A stretch of 64,000 bases of DNA from positions 38,635,148 to 38,699,147 of the forward strand of contig NC_090706.1 in the NCBI RefSeq assembly GCF_040954835.1, in the 5' to 3' direction. Positions 1 to 11,769 of the stretch are shown in pieces. The number at the start of each line of letters is the position of its first letter. Positions within the stretch are counted from its first letter, which is position 1. The stretch comes from Lepisosteus oculatus. Taxonomy: Eukaryota; Chordata; Actinopteri; Semionotiformes; Lepisosteidae. The position numbers and the translations under genes were made by a program. Below the pieces are notes generated by a model. The model ran no database searches. It was not told the origin of the DNA and was given only the letters and a program-made list of their open reading frames with translations.

Positions 1-3000
1 CGTCGGCGTCTCATGCCGCAAAAATGAAGGGGGGTAGAGAGAGAGAGCACCCCAGGGACTTGAACCAAGCAGAAATGTAGGACAGGGTGGAAAAACACAG
101 AAAGACAAAATAAAAAGAGAAAACTTTGTGGGCGTTTCAAGTACAGGGCAACGCATCTCCATCCAATATTGGTGCTGCTGCTCTTAATGCTTTGTGAAGA
201 GCATTGCAATTCGCTTTATATTTGGCGAGGAGTTGTTTGCTTCCTTTGGCATATCCAGGAGTTTGATGCTACCACGGTAAAAAGCCCTTATTCCAGAGTG
301 GCATCGCTTCCTGACCTGCTACCTCTGGTGCTCACAGTCCAACACAAGCATGGGAGCAGCACTTGCCTAGAAGTGTCCTTAGATCTGCTTTCTGCGTTTG
401 ATGAGATCAGCTTGAATTTTATGTCGTTGTTTTCTTTTGTTTTAAACTCTCTCCGCGTTTTTAGTTAGTCTTTCTCTCCTGCAGTGGGGCAGGACGCACG
501 TCTCTGCTGTAAGCCAGTCTTGTTCGTTCCGCTAGAAAGGCAGCAAGTCCAGAAAAAAGATTTATGATAAAAAACCTAATGCCCGCTTTCTTGCATCATT
601 TTTTTTTTTTAGTTTCTAAATTTCTCTCACAGGTTCTCCTTCCGAAATAAAATAGAAAAAAAATGCAGTCCATTATCAGGCATCTTTTATGCATCTTTTT
701 TTTTCCTCTTTAATTGAACCCATTTTAGGAAACCAAATATAAAGCACTGCCTTGAATCAGGAGCATGGCTGGCTTTGTTTCCGAATGCGTCTCTTTCTCA
801 TTAAGAGCACATCAAGCATGCAGTCTCGACATGGAAATGCCCCTCTGTGTGCGTAAAGGAGATCTCCGATCTCTCTTCTTATTGTTTTTGAATAGGAATC
901 TGAACAAATTGGAATGATTCTCAACTGCAAGCTTTTAGTTTTTTTTGTTGCTTTTGTTGCACTTCTAAGGAGATCCATTAAGAAATACAAAGCAGTTTTT
1001 TTAAGGGTCCTCGGCACGGATGAAACTCTTACTCCTGCTCAGCTCCGACCCTCGGGTAGATGCGCAAGTACTCAGTGAGCAACGAGAGCATGATTTTGTG
1101 CACATTTCTGTGTATGAGGCTCTGACTAGAATATAAATTACAAATGACACACTTGAAGTAGAAGACTTTCATCAAAAAGCTAAGGGTGCTGTTGAAATAA
1201 AATTTAAAAGCCGTCAGAATAAATCTTTGTAGCTTCTCAATGCTTGTTTTTTTTTACTGTTCCTTCCGCTGCCCCTGAAAAACGTCAGCGTGCTGGCAGA
1301 TGCACTACCCCAGGCCGAATGGATTTCTTCAGAAACATGTGTACAGGAAAACTGTACAGATAAGATACACTAAGAGGACGTTTGTGGATTTATCCAGGAT
1401 GTTTGTTATTTTAAAAAAGCAATTTTAGTTAATTAAATCCCCAGAAGAGTCAGGCATTTCACTGTTATCCTATGCACCCAGGAAATGGGTATGTTTGACC
1501 CTGGTGCCTTTTTCTCTTTTTCGATGTGAAGTTGTCAAGTTTCATCCTGAAAATGAGATCAGTCTTTCAAGCCCAATATCTTGTGTACATTTGTCCTCCT
1601 GTGGGGCTGCTAAGTGCAGGGAAAATGTCTACTGCTATAGGATGGATTGTACACTATGTGTAATGCAATACCTTTTTCAGCTGAACTAGATGATAATTTT
1701 CCTGCTCTGCCAATGAGCAGAATTATCAGTGGCAGAGCTGACTTTTCCCCAAGAGTTATGAACCTAACAAATCAAGTCAGCTTGCGCCAAAATGGCCTTT
1801 CCAGACAGGAGCGCCGGTCTGCAGGTGTGAACTTTTGGCTTGTATCGGTTATTTTTACCGAAAAAGCACTTGAGGTTTCCCAGAGCAAAAAGCTGGTTTG
1901 GGAAAGGAAGGAGAAACCTAGTCAGTCAGATGATAAGCAAATGCTGTCCATGTAAGCCTGTTCAAAGGTACCTGGATGCTGGCCCCGTCCAGCACCTACA
2001 ATAGAGCAGCCCCACGTCCTGCCACACAAATCAGTGTAAATGTCTCTGGGTAAGCTCAGCGTCTTGGCTGCAGAAAAACAGGACCTGGGACAGCAAGGCT
2101 GGAAGAAGTCATTATCCATCAGTGTCTGAAAAGTTACAGCACTGGAGCTGCTCTTTTCAGGCTGTAGCCTCGCTCCTCCATGGCCCCGTCACGAGCTTGA
2201 AAAAGTGTTGTTCCAGGCGACGACTGTGACGGGCAAAGTATTGTATGAGCAAGAACGGAAAATGTCTTGCGTTGGTAAGAAATCTGCTCTTTTTTTTGGG
2301 AGGGGGGGGGATGAATTCGAATCTTCTTGAGAAGTTGTGTGATGTGTAGTTTTTCTTGAAGCCAATGGCTTTTTATTCTTTTGTCTTTACTTTGTTATAC
2401 AAAATTCATTTTTGTATCTACACAATACAAATTTGATTTTGACCAGACTGTAGGAAATCTAAACCTCTTCAATGTTTTGTATTCACATATATATATTTAT
2501 TTCTACTTCATGTTGTATGTGTTATTTCTTAAAGTAATAAATATTTACAGTGAAAAACTCCCAGTAGTGTCTTTTTGTGGATCCAAGTAGTTGCAGTTCT
2601 GATGGGTTACGTTTTACGCCCAGATCAAAAAGTCTTTTGCTTACTAGAAAACTGGTGCCCTGGATTGTACTGCCCAAGGTGACAGGCTGATGGCTGACGC
2701 TTTTTTTTTCACGGCATGTCACGATCTTAAGGTCCAAGCTTTTTTAGATCAAGAGCCGATGAAACAGACCGCTCATGATGGAGTCCTCGTTCTCCATAGA
2801 TGCAGGGCCCTGGAGTGACCCAGCCAGCTGAGGTGCCGAACTCCGCTATCCCAGCTCTGCAAGTCCGACTGTGGGTCATCATGTCAAGAGTACCCGTGAC
2901 TGGGGTTCCCCAGGCAAATGCACACAGCTGGCAGAGCGCCCCCCAGAGGCAGAGGCTGGCTTGGGTCTAGTCATCCAGGACTGTCTCTCGGGGACCGAGA

Positions 3001-5640
3001 CTCCCTTGCGTTCCTGTAGATGGGGGGGGGCTACAACTCTAGGCATCCGGAGCTCGAGGGGCAGCTCTGAGGACAGTTCACGTGTGGCAGGCGTTGCTAT
3101 GACGTTAAGGGAACGCCCGTCGGCCAGAGAGGATATAAAATGGAAGAAACCTGATCTGCAGTCTGAAAACCTCTTTCTAATATATGTTTTTAAAGTGTCC
3201 TGTGGTGGAATTTTGGTTGCCTGTTGTGAAAACCCTGCTTGTCGTCTCTTATGGTCCCCTATCCATTTGTGTGAGTCTTCTGCACTCTCTCGCTCCACAG
3301 GTTGTTTTTTAAGGTTCTTTCCGCTGGATTGTGCCAAGATACTTAGAGACTCCCATGGGCTCTAACCCAGGAACTAGAGGCCTCTTTCCTCCATGAAAGC
3401 AGAGTCTTTTCCTCAGTCCTCATACCCCACAGTTTTTTAAGTTGGGTGAACTGAACTTTGTTCCTCTGCTAGGTACTTTGTCCCTCTGGCACAACTGCAT
3501 CCAGAATAACCCCACTATCATTCTTAGGACTCAGAGTGAATAAGACTTCTCATAGCAAATATGTCATGCTGCTTTGTTCTGGTTTGTTATTCTGCTTTAA
3601 ATTGACAATGATCGATCTTTTCAGCAGAGGGCGAGCTATCGTCCCAGGATCAATTGCTTTTGCCCAGCATCTTCAATACCCGGTGCTAAAAGAAAAAGTT
3701 TATTTTTTTCACTTTTTTTAATTTTTAGTGAGGATGCACAGAATATTTCAGAATGCTAGATAAGAGAAGATTTTTAAACATCTTCTACAGACATGCATAT
3801 AAACCTGAGAAGTACTAATTGGTACTGTCTTGAATCATCGTGGGACAAAATTGTCCTCTGATTTTTAAAAATGCACGTCTTGTAAATTCACTGGGACAAT
3901 GTTCTGTTTCAGTGGGCACAAGTGGAATCTGCATAAAAGTGTATTTAATCTGAGACAAAACGAGGCAATTATTTGCACAGAGTATTGTGTGGGTTTAGAA
4001 CGTGCTCTCCAGGTGGTCTTTTGAAACTCATAATTTGGTTTCTTTCAAAAAATGGCAGGATCAATGTCTCAGATCAATTAGCTACTAGCGAAGCAAGCAG
4101 GCTAGATGGGCAAAATAGCTCCTTTGGTTTGTGGTTTGAATTACCATCACAATCTTTTCTGTTTTCAAACACGACCGCTTTAGAAAACGGAGATGTTTAT
4201 CCAGGGCCATAAAGGGTCTGCACCAAGTCCCAGGAAAGATAAACAGCAGACTGGATTCGAACTGTATAAAAGTCTCTCTGCTTGTGTTAAAATGCCCATT
4301 TAAGGGCAGGTCATGAAATAAACATGTGTAGCGAAATGTTTTAAAGAGCACAGAGAAACATCTGCAGCCAGATTTTGTGCTCCTGATTCCTAGGCCCCAA
4401 AGCCTGCCATTTTCCTGTTTTTGTCTCCAGGATCCTTGGCTTGATGATTGCATAGACTCCAGTATATAACGAGGCCTTTGTTGGAACAGACACTACACTT
4501 TAAGCCACTTGCCCATCCCCCCCTTATCAAACCTGGCCTCAGTCTGAAGAATGTATTTCCCTTTTCACCAAAAAAGATCAAAACTCCATAATTGGCCCCA
4601 GTTGTAAAATGCCTCTTAACTGTGTTCATGTATAAACATCATTTCCTATTGTTGATACAATCCAGACTGAGAGAGTGAAATATTTTAGACCTTTTTTTAA
4701 AAAAAAAGGGATTACCAAAAGAGGTTGGAGAGAGAGAAAGCTGTTTTGTAAAGTGAAACAGATCCCTCTCTGTTTCTATATATATAAACATACATAAAAA
4801 TAGACAGAGAGAGGAAAAAAATCTCAATTCCTAACATGGAATAGGGAGATTAATCCTCTGACGCAGAAGATTAGGTTGCGCTTCCTGTGAATTCCCAGAT
4901 AACCTAATTAAATGTCCGGGCAATTTATACCTTAGTGAATTTGGTAATATGATTTTATTGCTGGAGTGTTTTGTTCTTTTCTTTGTTTTTCCTACTTAAC
5001 TTTTCAGACCGCAGTTATTCCAACTCCGTTCCACCTTTTTGAGTTTCTGCTCCCCTTCGCAAGATGCTTGGAGCAACTACTTTGAAAACAAATCTAAACA
5101 TCTATTTGAAATTGATTTCTGGATTTGTGTGACCCTTGGAAAAATAGTTATTGATGTCCTACAGATTATAACTGAAGTCACTTGTAAGGTTATGAATGTT
5201 TTAAAAGCTACACTTTGGGCTACAACCTGAATGTTTACCTCAGAGTATCCAGTGAATCTGGCTTTTCAGAGATGCTCTGACAGTTGTTGCTGAGGGCTGA
5301 GAGAGGCCTTGTCTGCAGTCATCAGTCACACACTCCCTTGGCAAGGTAAAGACAGGAGCTCTCCTGCAGCTGATCACCACTTGTCAGTGCTCATATGGCT
5401 TTTGTCTTTCTTTCTTTTCCAAATATTGTAAAGAACGTGTCTTGGATTAAGGAGAGCTAGATACAGCATTTCCTTTAACGCACCATGTGGAACATCGCAG
5501 ACAATCGTGAATCATCCCATTTTTCTATAGCTGTAACAGCACTGAAATGTTAATCTTATATATAACCCCTTATGTATAAAATCCAAAATGTTTCTTGCAT
5601 TTACAGATTGATGCCCAGGAATCCCCACAATGCCACAGGA
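1..5640. other. Intergenic stretch, no gene seen
   Basis: No exon chain, RNA gene or recognisable repeat could be supported here on either strand. Open frames are short and have no protein-like composition. Poly-T tracts and AT-rich patches are common. A perfect CArG consensus (CCATTTAAGG) sits at 4296-4305 inside a larger near-palindrome. A few such decamers are expected by chance in 64 kb, so it is not called as a site. Confidence 0.5.
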
Positions 5641-5655
5641 AAACGTGCTGCACTT

Positions 5656-5815
5656 GAGTAAGTCATTAGAGTTGTGGGTTCATAACTAGAGGTTTGTGGG
5701 TTTACTGTAAATCCCAGGAGAGACTCTGCTATTGTACCCTTGAGCAAGGTCCTTCTCCCAGACTGCTCTGGTCAACACCCAGCTGTCCAATGGGTGCACA
5801 TGTAGATCTGCCATG
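5656..5815 (+). repeat. Old tRNA-derived SINE fragment
   Basis: The block has the order typical of a vertebrate tRNA-derived SINE. A B-box-like stretch (GTGGGTTTACTGTAAATCCC) is followed by 'TTGTACCCTTGAGCAAGG' and then 'ACACCCAGCTGTCCAATGGG'. The 'GAGCAAGG' segment is shared with the fuller SINE at 26.1 kb, which supports the assignment. The copy is diverged, and neither a clean A box nor target-site duplications are visible. Family assignment is from pattern memory only. Confidence 0.6.
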
Positions 5816-5819
5816 CATG

Positions 5820-8800
5820 AAAGGCTGGAACCAAATGACCGGTGTGTTCCCTGATCCATGCTCTAACAGGCACATCTGTCCCACCGGAGGGCTTCAGGCT
5901 GTGCTGGAGAAAAATCCGTTTTCTAAACAAAAAAGCTCTTGGCTCCTCATTTCACTGATGTGAGTGTCACTGCTGATTCAGTGATCAAACACGAATGGAA
6001 TATCATAGATTTAATCACCCGGGGATCAAAAAAAAACATGGGAAAATGGTCCTTACAACAGAAGTTTGAGATATATGGTGCCTTTTATATTATAGAGAAA
6101 GACCAGATGCTCAAGGAGTGAAATTTTTTTTTTTTTGGCTGCACTTGTTTCAGAGCATTTCTGTGTTTATCTGATGAGAAGCAGGTATCTCTAATTCCGG
6201 AAGCTAAGTCACAACAGAGTAACTTGGGGTGACGTGCTTAGGGGCCCTCAAATCCAACGCTGAGTTAGTAGATCATAAGGTGCTGTAGCTTTATGTCAGT
6301 GGAAGAGAGCAGAAGTACAGAAGGGAGCAACAGAGGTACAGAGGAGCTTAACCATGACGTGCTTAACGTCATGCAACAGATTGTTCCTCAGCCAGCACTG
6401 TCAATAACACGTTGGCAAGATAGCGTCGGAAAATAAGTTCAAAAGTTATACTCAAAGCCTGTTAGGCCAGGATGTCTCAAGCCCATGCAGCCCTGATGCA
6501 CGATTGGCTGATCTCGGCCAATCCCGTTCACAGCTGGCGATTGACATAGCCCAGTCTGAACCACTGACGGCCGGGCTACAGGACTCAACCTGAACGACTT
6601 GCCTACCTGGGGCTGTAGCCCCTGCTTTCACTTGAAAGATGTTTGGCTTTCGGTATAACTGTGAAGCTACAACCACACGAGTGTGACCATGGCCGTGGTT
6701 GGGAGTTTGGAGGAGACTCTGAGCGACGCGCACTTGCCCTGGGGGGTTTTCAGGGCAGAATGAGAAAGAAAGTGTTCAACTCTGGAGCGTTTTGGCCGAA
6801 AGTGGAAGTAGGGGGGGCTCGGAGGGAGTGACATCAGGCAGAAGGCATTCTAATCATTAACATCGCAAACACTTCAACAGGGTTCCTCGTTATATGTACA
6901 GTGTAGGCGCCAATAATTAACTCCGGAATGTCAATTCAGAAAAATGAAGTCAGCGGGGAAAAAACACGCAGAAGTATAAAAAGAAGAGTCGTTTGCAAGA
7001 GCCAGGAGAGGTAGGCCTTCAGCTAGCTGTCTAGGATCGGTTTCTTCCAGATCTGTTTCACATTAAAAGCGGATACAGTGTTAGAAAGCTTTACCACACC
7101 CATGTGAAGTACAGCTCAATGGCGTGGCTCAGCCGAAAACGAGACCAAATTTAATCAAACCGGCTGAGAAGATTTAAGGATCCAGGAGGCCTTATGCACA
7201 GCTGAGCAGGGGCATAAGGCTGTGACCGGACAGTGTTCGATCCCCGGGTTTGCTATTGACTGCTCGGTAACTCAAGTTCACTTCATGCACTTGGTTTCTG
7301 TACCTGACGGGGTCTGTTTGTATTTGTCTGGTATCTGCCGTTTCCCTAAATATTTTGCAGTTTTGAAACGAAAGACGCACACAAACTCGTGAAGTTAGAA
7401 GAACCTGCAAGAAATGATTAAAAAAAACTGTTCAAACTTTCTTTTTAAAAATAAACAGGTTGTTCGAGTGCTACAATATGTAGTTTGGTGCTAATGGAAT
7501 TACGAATAAGACACTATTAGGGGTTAACTGGAGAGTAGATGGAGCTTTAGTCCTTTAAAATAGTCTAAAATAAAACAGGATCATCTTGCTGATTACACGT
7601 GTTTTTAATTTTAATACTTTTTTTCTTCCAAACTAAGAATTTGCCTTCCTTAAATTACTATATTTCTAAGAAATTTCAGTGCGCTTAGTGACGCGCGTTG
7701 ATCATTAAGAAGCCTTTATTGGCCAAAAGGAAACAGTTCAGACTTTTTGATCCGCTCTCAATTTGCGCATTGATTCATTTCAATTCGGAAACAACTTGAA
7801 AGAGCGCAGTCTGATGAGTCTGAGGCCAGCTGGCAGCCCTGCGACTCTGCCCCCCAAAACGATCAGCTAAAAACAACAGGCTGGAACTGCAGATGTCACT
7901 GCTCTGAGCAAAAGGACTTTTGTATAAACCGCGGCCCAGATGTCTTAACAATGTATTTACACTATCCCAGAATAAGTTTGTATCGGCCAGTTGCCATAAC
8001 AGTTGAAATACATGCACCCAGGCATTGATGTAATACAAATCATTTTCAGTGAGACTCAGAATTAAGGTACCGATATGATTACGAAGACATTTGGCAGTCC
8101 ATGTCCCACCCAGCCCCCCCCCCCGTCCCCCAGAAAATGTGGTGCCGTTTTGTTAAACTCATTCTGCTTTCACTTGGGTGTGGACGTAAACAAAAGTGGA
8201 GAGCTTGGAAAGACTTATCCATAACTGAATGCGCACATGCACATTTTTTTTAATCGCCGGCCATAAATCTCATTCTGATCTGTCGTTGCCACTTAAACCC
8301 TCAGGGCTTTTGTAATTGCAGTTGTTCATCAGTTCAGGAGTTGAGCCAGTCTCTGTGCGTTTCCCACCTTCTTCCCCACAGGAATCGCTGTGTTTTAATC
8401 CAGCCAGCTCACTACAGCCCCTGCAGCGCAGAGCGTTTGGGAACCTGAGTGAGGCTCCTTCAGCACAGCTCATTTTCTGGTGGTTTAAGAGCGCAGCAGG
8501 GCCTGGCAGGAGAGTTTACTGCTGATTGACAGGAGTGACGGGTCTCACTAACAGTACTGCCCAGAGAGGCCACTGTTGCTCGGTAACCCCAGGGTACCGT
8601 GGATACAAGCGCTACCCTCAAGGTGCCCGATTGGCCTATCTTGGAGAATCCTGGTCCTGTTAACCAATGACATCTGGACCACGGGCTCAATTTGAAGAGT
8701 TTACTAGGTGGGTCTTCTGGGGGTGGGGGCAGTCTCTGTTTTTGGTTAATGAGGAACTTTAAAAAACAGCGGTGCACGACCAGACCTCCAGAGCTGTCAT

Positions 8801-11290
8801 GCCACTCATCCTCTTGATTGCCTGTTTGAACTAAATATTAGTTTAAGTGAATTGGTTTGTTGTGTGAACAAGGTGCCAAAAAGGCTCATTTTGACAAACG
8901 ATTTGAAAATCCAGACTTGGGCGATGACACAAAAATCATCCCTGGGGAAAAATAAAATTGAAGAATTCTTCTAGAACTCCACTGTATGTGAAAAGCAGTT
9001 TGTATGATGCTGGTTAAAATCACCGTTCTCAGTCTGACACAGAGCCTGCCGCCTCCCATGTGTAACCAGATGTAGCTTAAAAATTTAAGTGTTTTAAATT
9101 ATTTTTTTTCCATTTAAGTATGTGGCATCAAATCACAGCGCGGGGAGAGAAATTGCCTTGCAGATGCTGTAGTGTGTGGACAGAGAGGACCGTGCTGCAT
9201 GCAAAACCAGTGCAGTTGAAAATAAGGAAGCCTTTTCCATAGGAACAAGAAATTTAACATGTATGAAGTCAGCAATTAAATATATACATAAAACTGCCTG
9301 GTTATAAGAGCAGTGAGCTGGCATGCTGAGAGGCAGGAGTTGGCTGAGTTTTTTTATAGCCGCAGTTATTTGAGATGTAAACAGAGGAATCTTCCTCAAA
9401 CATTGCCTTTTTAAGGCTTCTCGGATTTGGAGAGGAATGACCTGTGTAGCAGTTCACTGAGCTCACGAACGCAGCCTGCCTAACAATCGCATTACATTTC
9501 TTTTACAGTCTCGTGCTCTTTCCCAGATCTCCTCCCCCCCACACATACACTCCTGCTTGTCTAAATTTAGGTTCTCATGGCAATTTGTCTGAGAGCGCTC
9601 CTCCAAGGGACACGCAGTGCCTCGGATCACCAGCACCTCCATCCCTGTCCCAGGACGGTGTGAGTCCCGGGGACGGGGGGGGGAGGGTTCGTGCTGGAAG
9701 TGACCGATGGGACAGTGAGTCTTCCTCTCTGCCTCCCCTCCGCTGGCCTTCCTTCTGACCAGTACCACTCAGTACTTCCAAAGCGAAGTCGGTCTTCGCT
9801 TTCGAAACCGGTGTTTCTCAAACGTGGTCCTCTACGGGGCGATGAGAAAGGGTGACCCCGCAAAAAAAAAAACATGGTCACCCCACTCCCGAGCCGGTCA
9901 CCCCAGTTCGCCAGGCGAACCCCAGTTGTCTTCATGGCCTCAGGAAGATGGTTTAACCGGTGCAGTGAAACGAGAGTTAATAAACCACATTAGGAGCTCA
10001 GCAGCTGCAGAAGCCCCTGCAAGAGCCGTAGCTCGTTTGAATCTCTCACATTCGCTTAGGGGTAACGTTAACATGATGGTTCTGAATGGGAGACGTGCGG
10101 ATTAAACAAGGACCGTCCCGTCCGGAGCGCCGTACCAACTGGCATCAACTTCCTCAAATGTGTGTGGAAGAGAGAACCTTTAGAACGTACAAAAGGGGGC
10201 AGACGTGCCCTGGACCTGTCCTTCATGCGCTCGGCAGGGAGATCAATAAAACAAGAAGGCCTGTTCATCGTGGAACACGATTCCAAGACGCACCATTTAA
10301 CTGGAATGCGGATCAGTGTTTACCCAATAGATTTTCAAAGAACGGAGCCCCATGGGCCCCATGAAGGTTTGTGTGTTGTGAGAGCGAAGGGGGGTTCAGA
10401 CATGGGCAGATGCACTGAGCCGGCGCAGTGGAGGGAGACCCAGAGGCTCTGGGAACGGAGTCCAGGAGCCCTGTGGCCGGAAAGAGGGCAGTGCAAGGGG
10501 AATTTCCCTTAAAACTGTTTTCCTCCGCTCTGCATTGCTCTCTTGAAGCCTTTGATTCGAACTGTTCAAGAGCAAGGAGCAGGGTGTGAAAAATACAGGT
10601 GTTTCTGAGCTTAGCTTTTAGCTGGGTCATGGGGGCCAATCCACGCTTCAGTTTTCCCCTTTCAGGTTTTTTCACAGGCTGCCTGTGGCTGTACTCCTTC
10701 GGAGATGCCAGCTGTCCGTCTCACTGCCACACTTCTCTTTCTCAGAGGGAGGGTGAGACTCCCGTCTCCTCGTAGACAAACGCACAACCTTCCCAATTCT
10801 ATACATTTCACAAGCCGAAGTAACCTGTTAGGGTATCTCTCAGATTTCCACTGTAAGATAAGATATGACTTTTTACAAGAAAACTCAAGCCCCATTGTGT
10901 GTTACCCCTAGAACTCAAAGGGCTCTGTCTGTGGCGTGCGCCCAGAGATTTCCTCCACACTAAACCCCCCCTTTCCACCTCTTTCGCCTCACTCCCCCTC
11001 CTCCTCCTTTTAGAATAAACACTCTCTCTCCACCTCCTCTATTTTTTTCCCCTCTCTCCTTTCTTTTTTTTTCCTTGTATGCCGTTCGCTCCCAACCTTC
11101 CTTCAGGCGAGCGCTTTCCCATATGGGGACAGTCAGGACTGGGAGAGGAAGTGAATTATTCAGAATAACGGTGTCTGAGCCCTGCTCTCATGTTCCCAGG
11201 CCCGGCGCTGCCAGGAGTGGCAGGCAGCCCTCTGTTTTTAATGGTTTCCACATGGACATCTGGAGTCATCAGCCAAGCCTCCAGCACGGG
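5820..11290. other. Intergenic stretch, no gene seen
   Basis: No gene is supported. The stretch holds C-rich runs (8116-8127 and around 9535), a GC-richer patch from about 9.5 to 10.5 kb without a convincing exon, and a pyrimidine-rich tract at 10960-11070 just before the promoter-like block. An inverted repeat at 6353-6373 is listed separately. Confidence 0.5.
6353..6373. repeat. Perfect 8-bp inverted repeat with CRE half-sites
   Basis: CATGACGT (6353-6360), a 5-nt spacer GCTTA, and ACGTCATG (6366-6373) form a perfect inverted repeat. Each arm contains TGACG, the half-site bound by CREB/ATF factors. TGACGTGCTTA (6355-6365) also occurs identically at 6230-6240. Whether it binds anything is unknown. 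Confidence 0.4.
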
Positions 11291-11299
11291 CAGAAATCT

Positions 11300-11539
11300 C
11301 CAAATTTAGAAGAAATATGAAAATTGTCAAAGGCGGCTTCCTTTACAAAGGCAGAGCGGCCCGGCCTCTCCCCCCGCCCCCTTCCCTTCTCTTTCCCAGA
11401 CACCGCAGGTCACAGCCCGAGGTCACAGGGGGCCCGGCGCTAGCCAATCACGCGCCTCGGTGGGATTTCCAAAACATGCCCCTCTCTCTGCTCGGCCTGC
11501 CTCCCGCCTCATATAAGGTAAAAGAAAAGTGTCGTCTCC
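11300..11539 (+). promoter_or_regulatory. Candidate promoter, possibly of the CARMN/mir-143 host transcript
   Basis: This GC-rich block combines several promoter signs in sensible order. A CArG-like CCAAATTTAG (one mismatch to CCW6GG) lies at 11300-11309. Two AGGTCA nuclear-receptor half-sites lie at 11407-11412 and 11420-11425, and a CCAAT box at 11444-11448. TCATATAAGG at 11509-11518 reads both as a TATA-like element and as a CArG box with one mismatch. A GC-rich exon-like stretch with a good 5' splice site follows. Paired CArG-like elements around a TATA box are typical of SRF-controlled smooth-muscle genes. The block lies about 17 kb upstream of mir-143 on the same strand, so it is a reasonable candidate for the host lncRNA promoter. 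That link is inference. Confidence 0.4.
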
Positions 11540-11768
11540 CAGAGCTGGCCCAGCTAGAAAAGGAAGCCTCGCGCCGGCAGCCCCCTTCAGAATTTGGGGT
11601 TTGGAGGACGTGGGAACAACGGGGGGTCTCTCCCCCCACCCCCCCCTCCCGTCGCCCCCACACGGCCAGCGGGAGCCCCTTGCGGCGACTCGTGCCCCCC
11701 GGGCCGAGGCCACACACCTGCGGCAGGTCAGCTCCCCGTGGAGAGGAGACGGAGCGCAGGACTGAGAG
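11540..11768 (+). ncRNA. Candidate non-coding first exon (CARMN-like)
   Basis: Directly downstream of the TATA/CArG-like element, a GC-rich segment ends in GAG|GTACGT, a good 5' splice site at 11769. The open frames across it are low-complexity (Pro/Arg/Gly-rich, G/C runs) and look like by-products of composition, so I read it as non-coding. The start is set about 25-30 nt after the TATA-like element and is approximate. The matching acceptor exon was not identified. RNA-seq reads spliced from 11768 towards 28 kb would support the call. Confidence 0.3.
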
Positions 11769-11769
11769 G

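Noticed and set aside
2871..3365. Overlapping long open frames on both strands (164 and 152 codons)
   Set aside because: No recognisable domain, no splice partners, and opposite-strand frames equally open. Nothing indicates which, if any, is coding.
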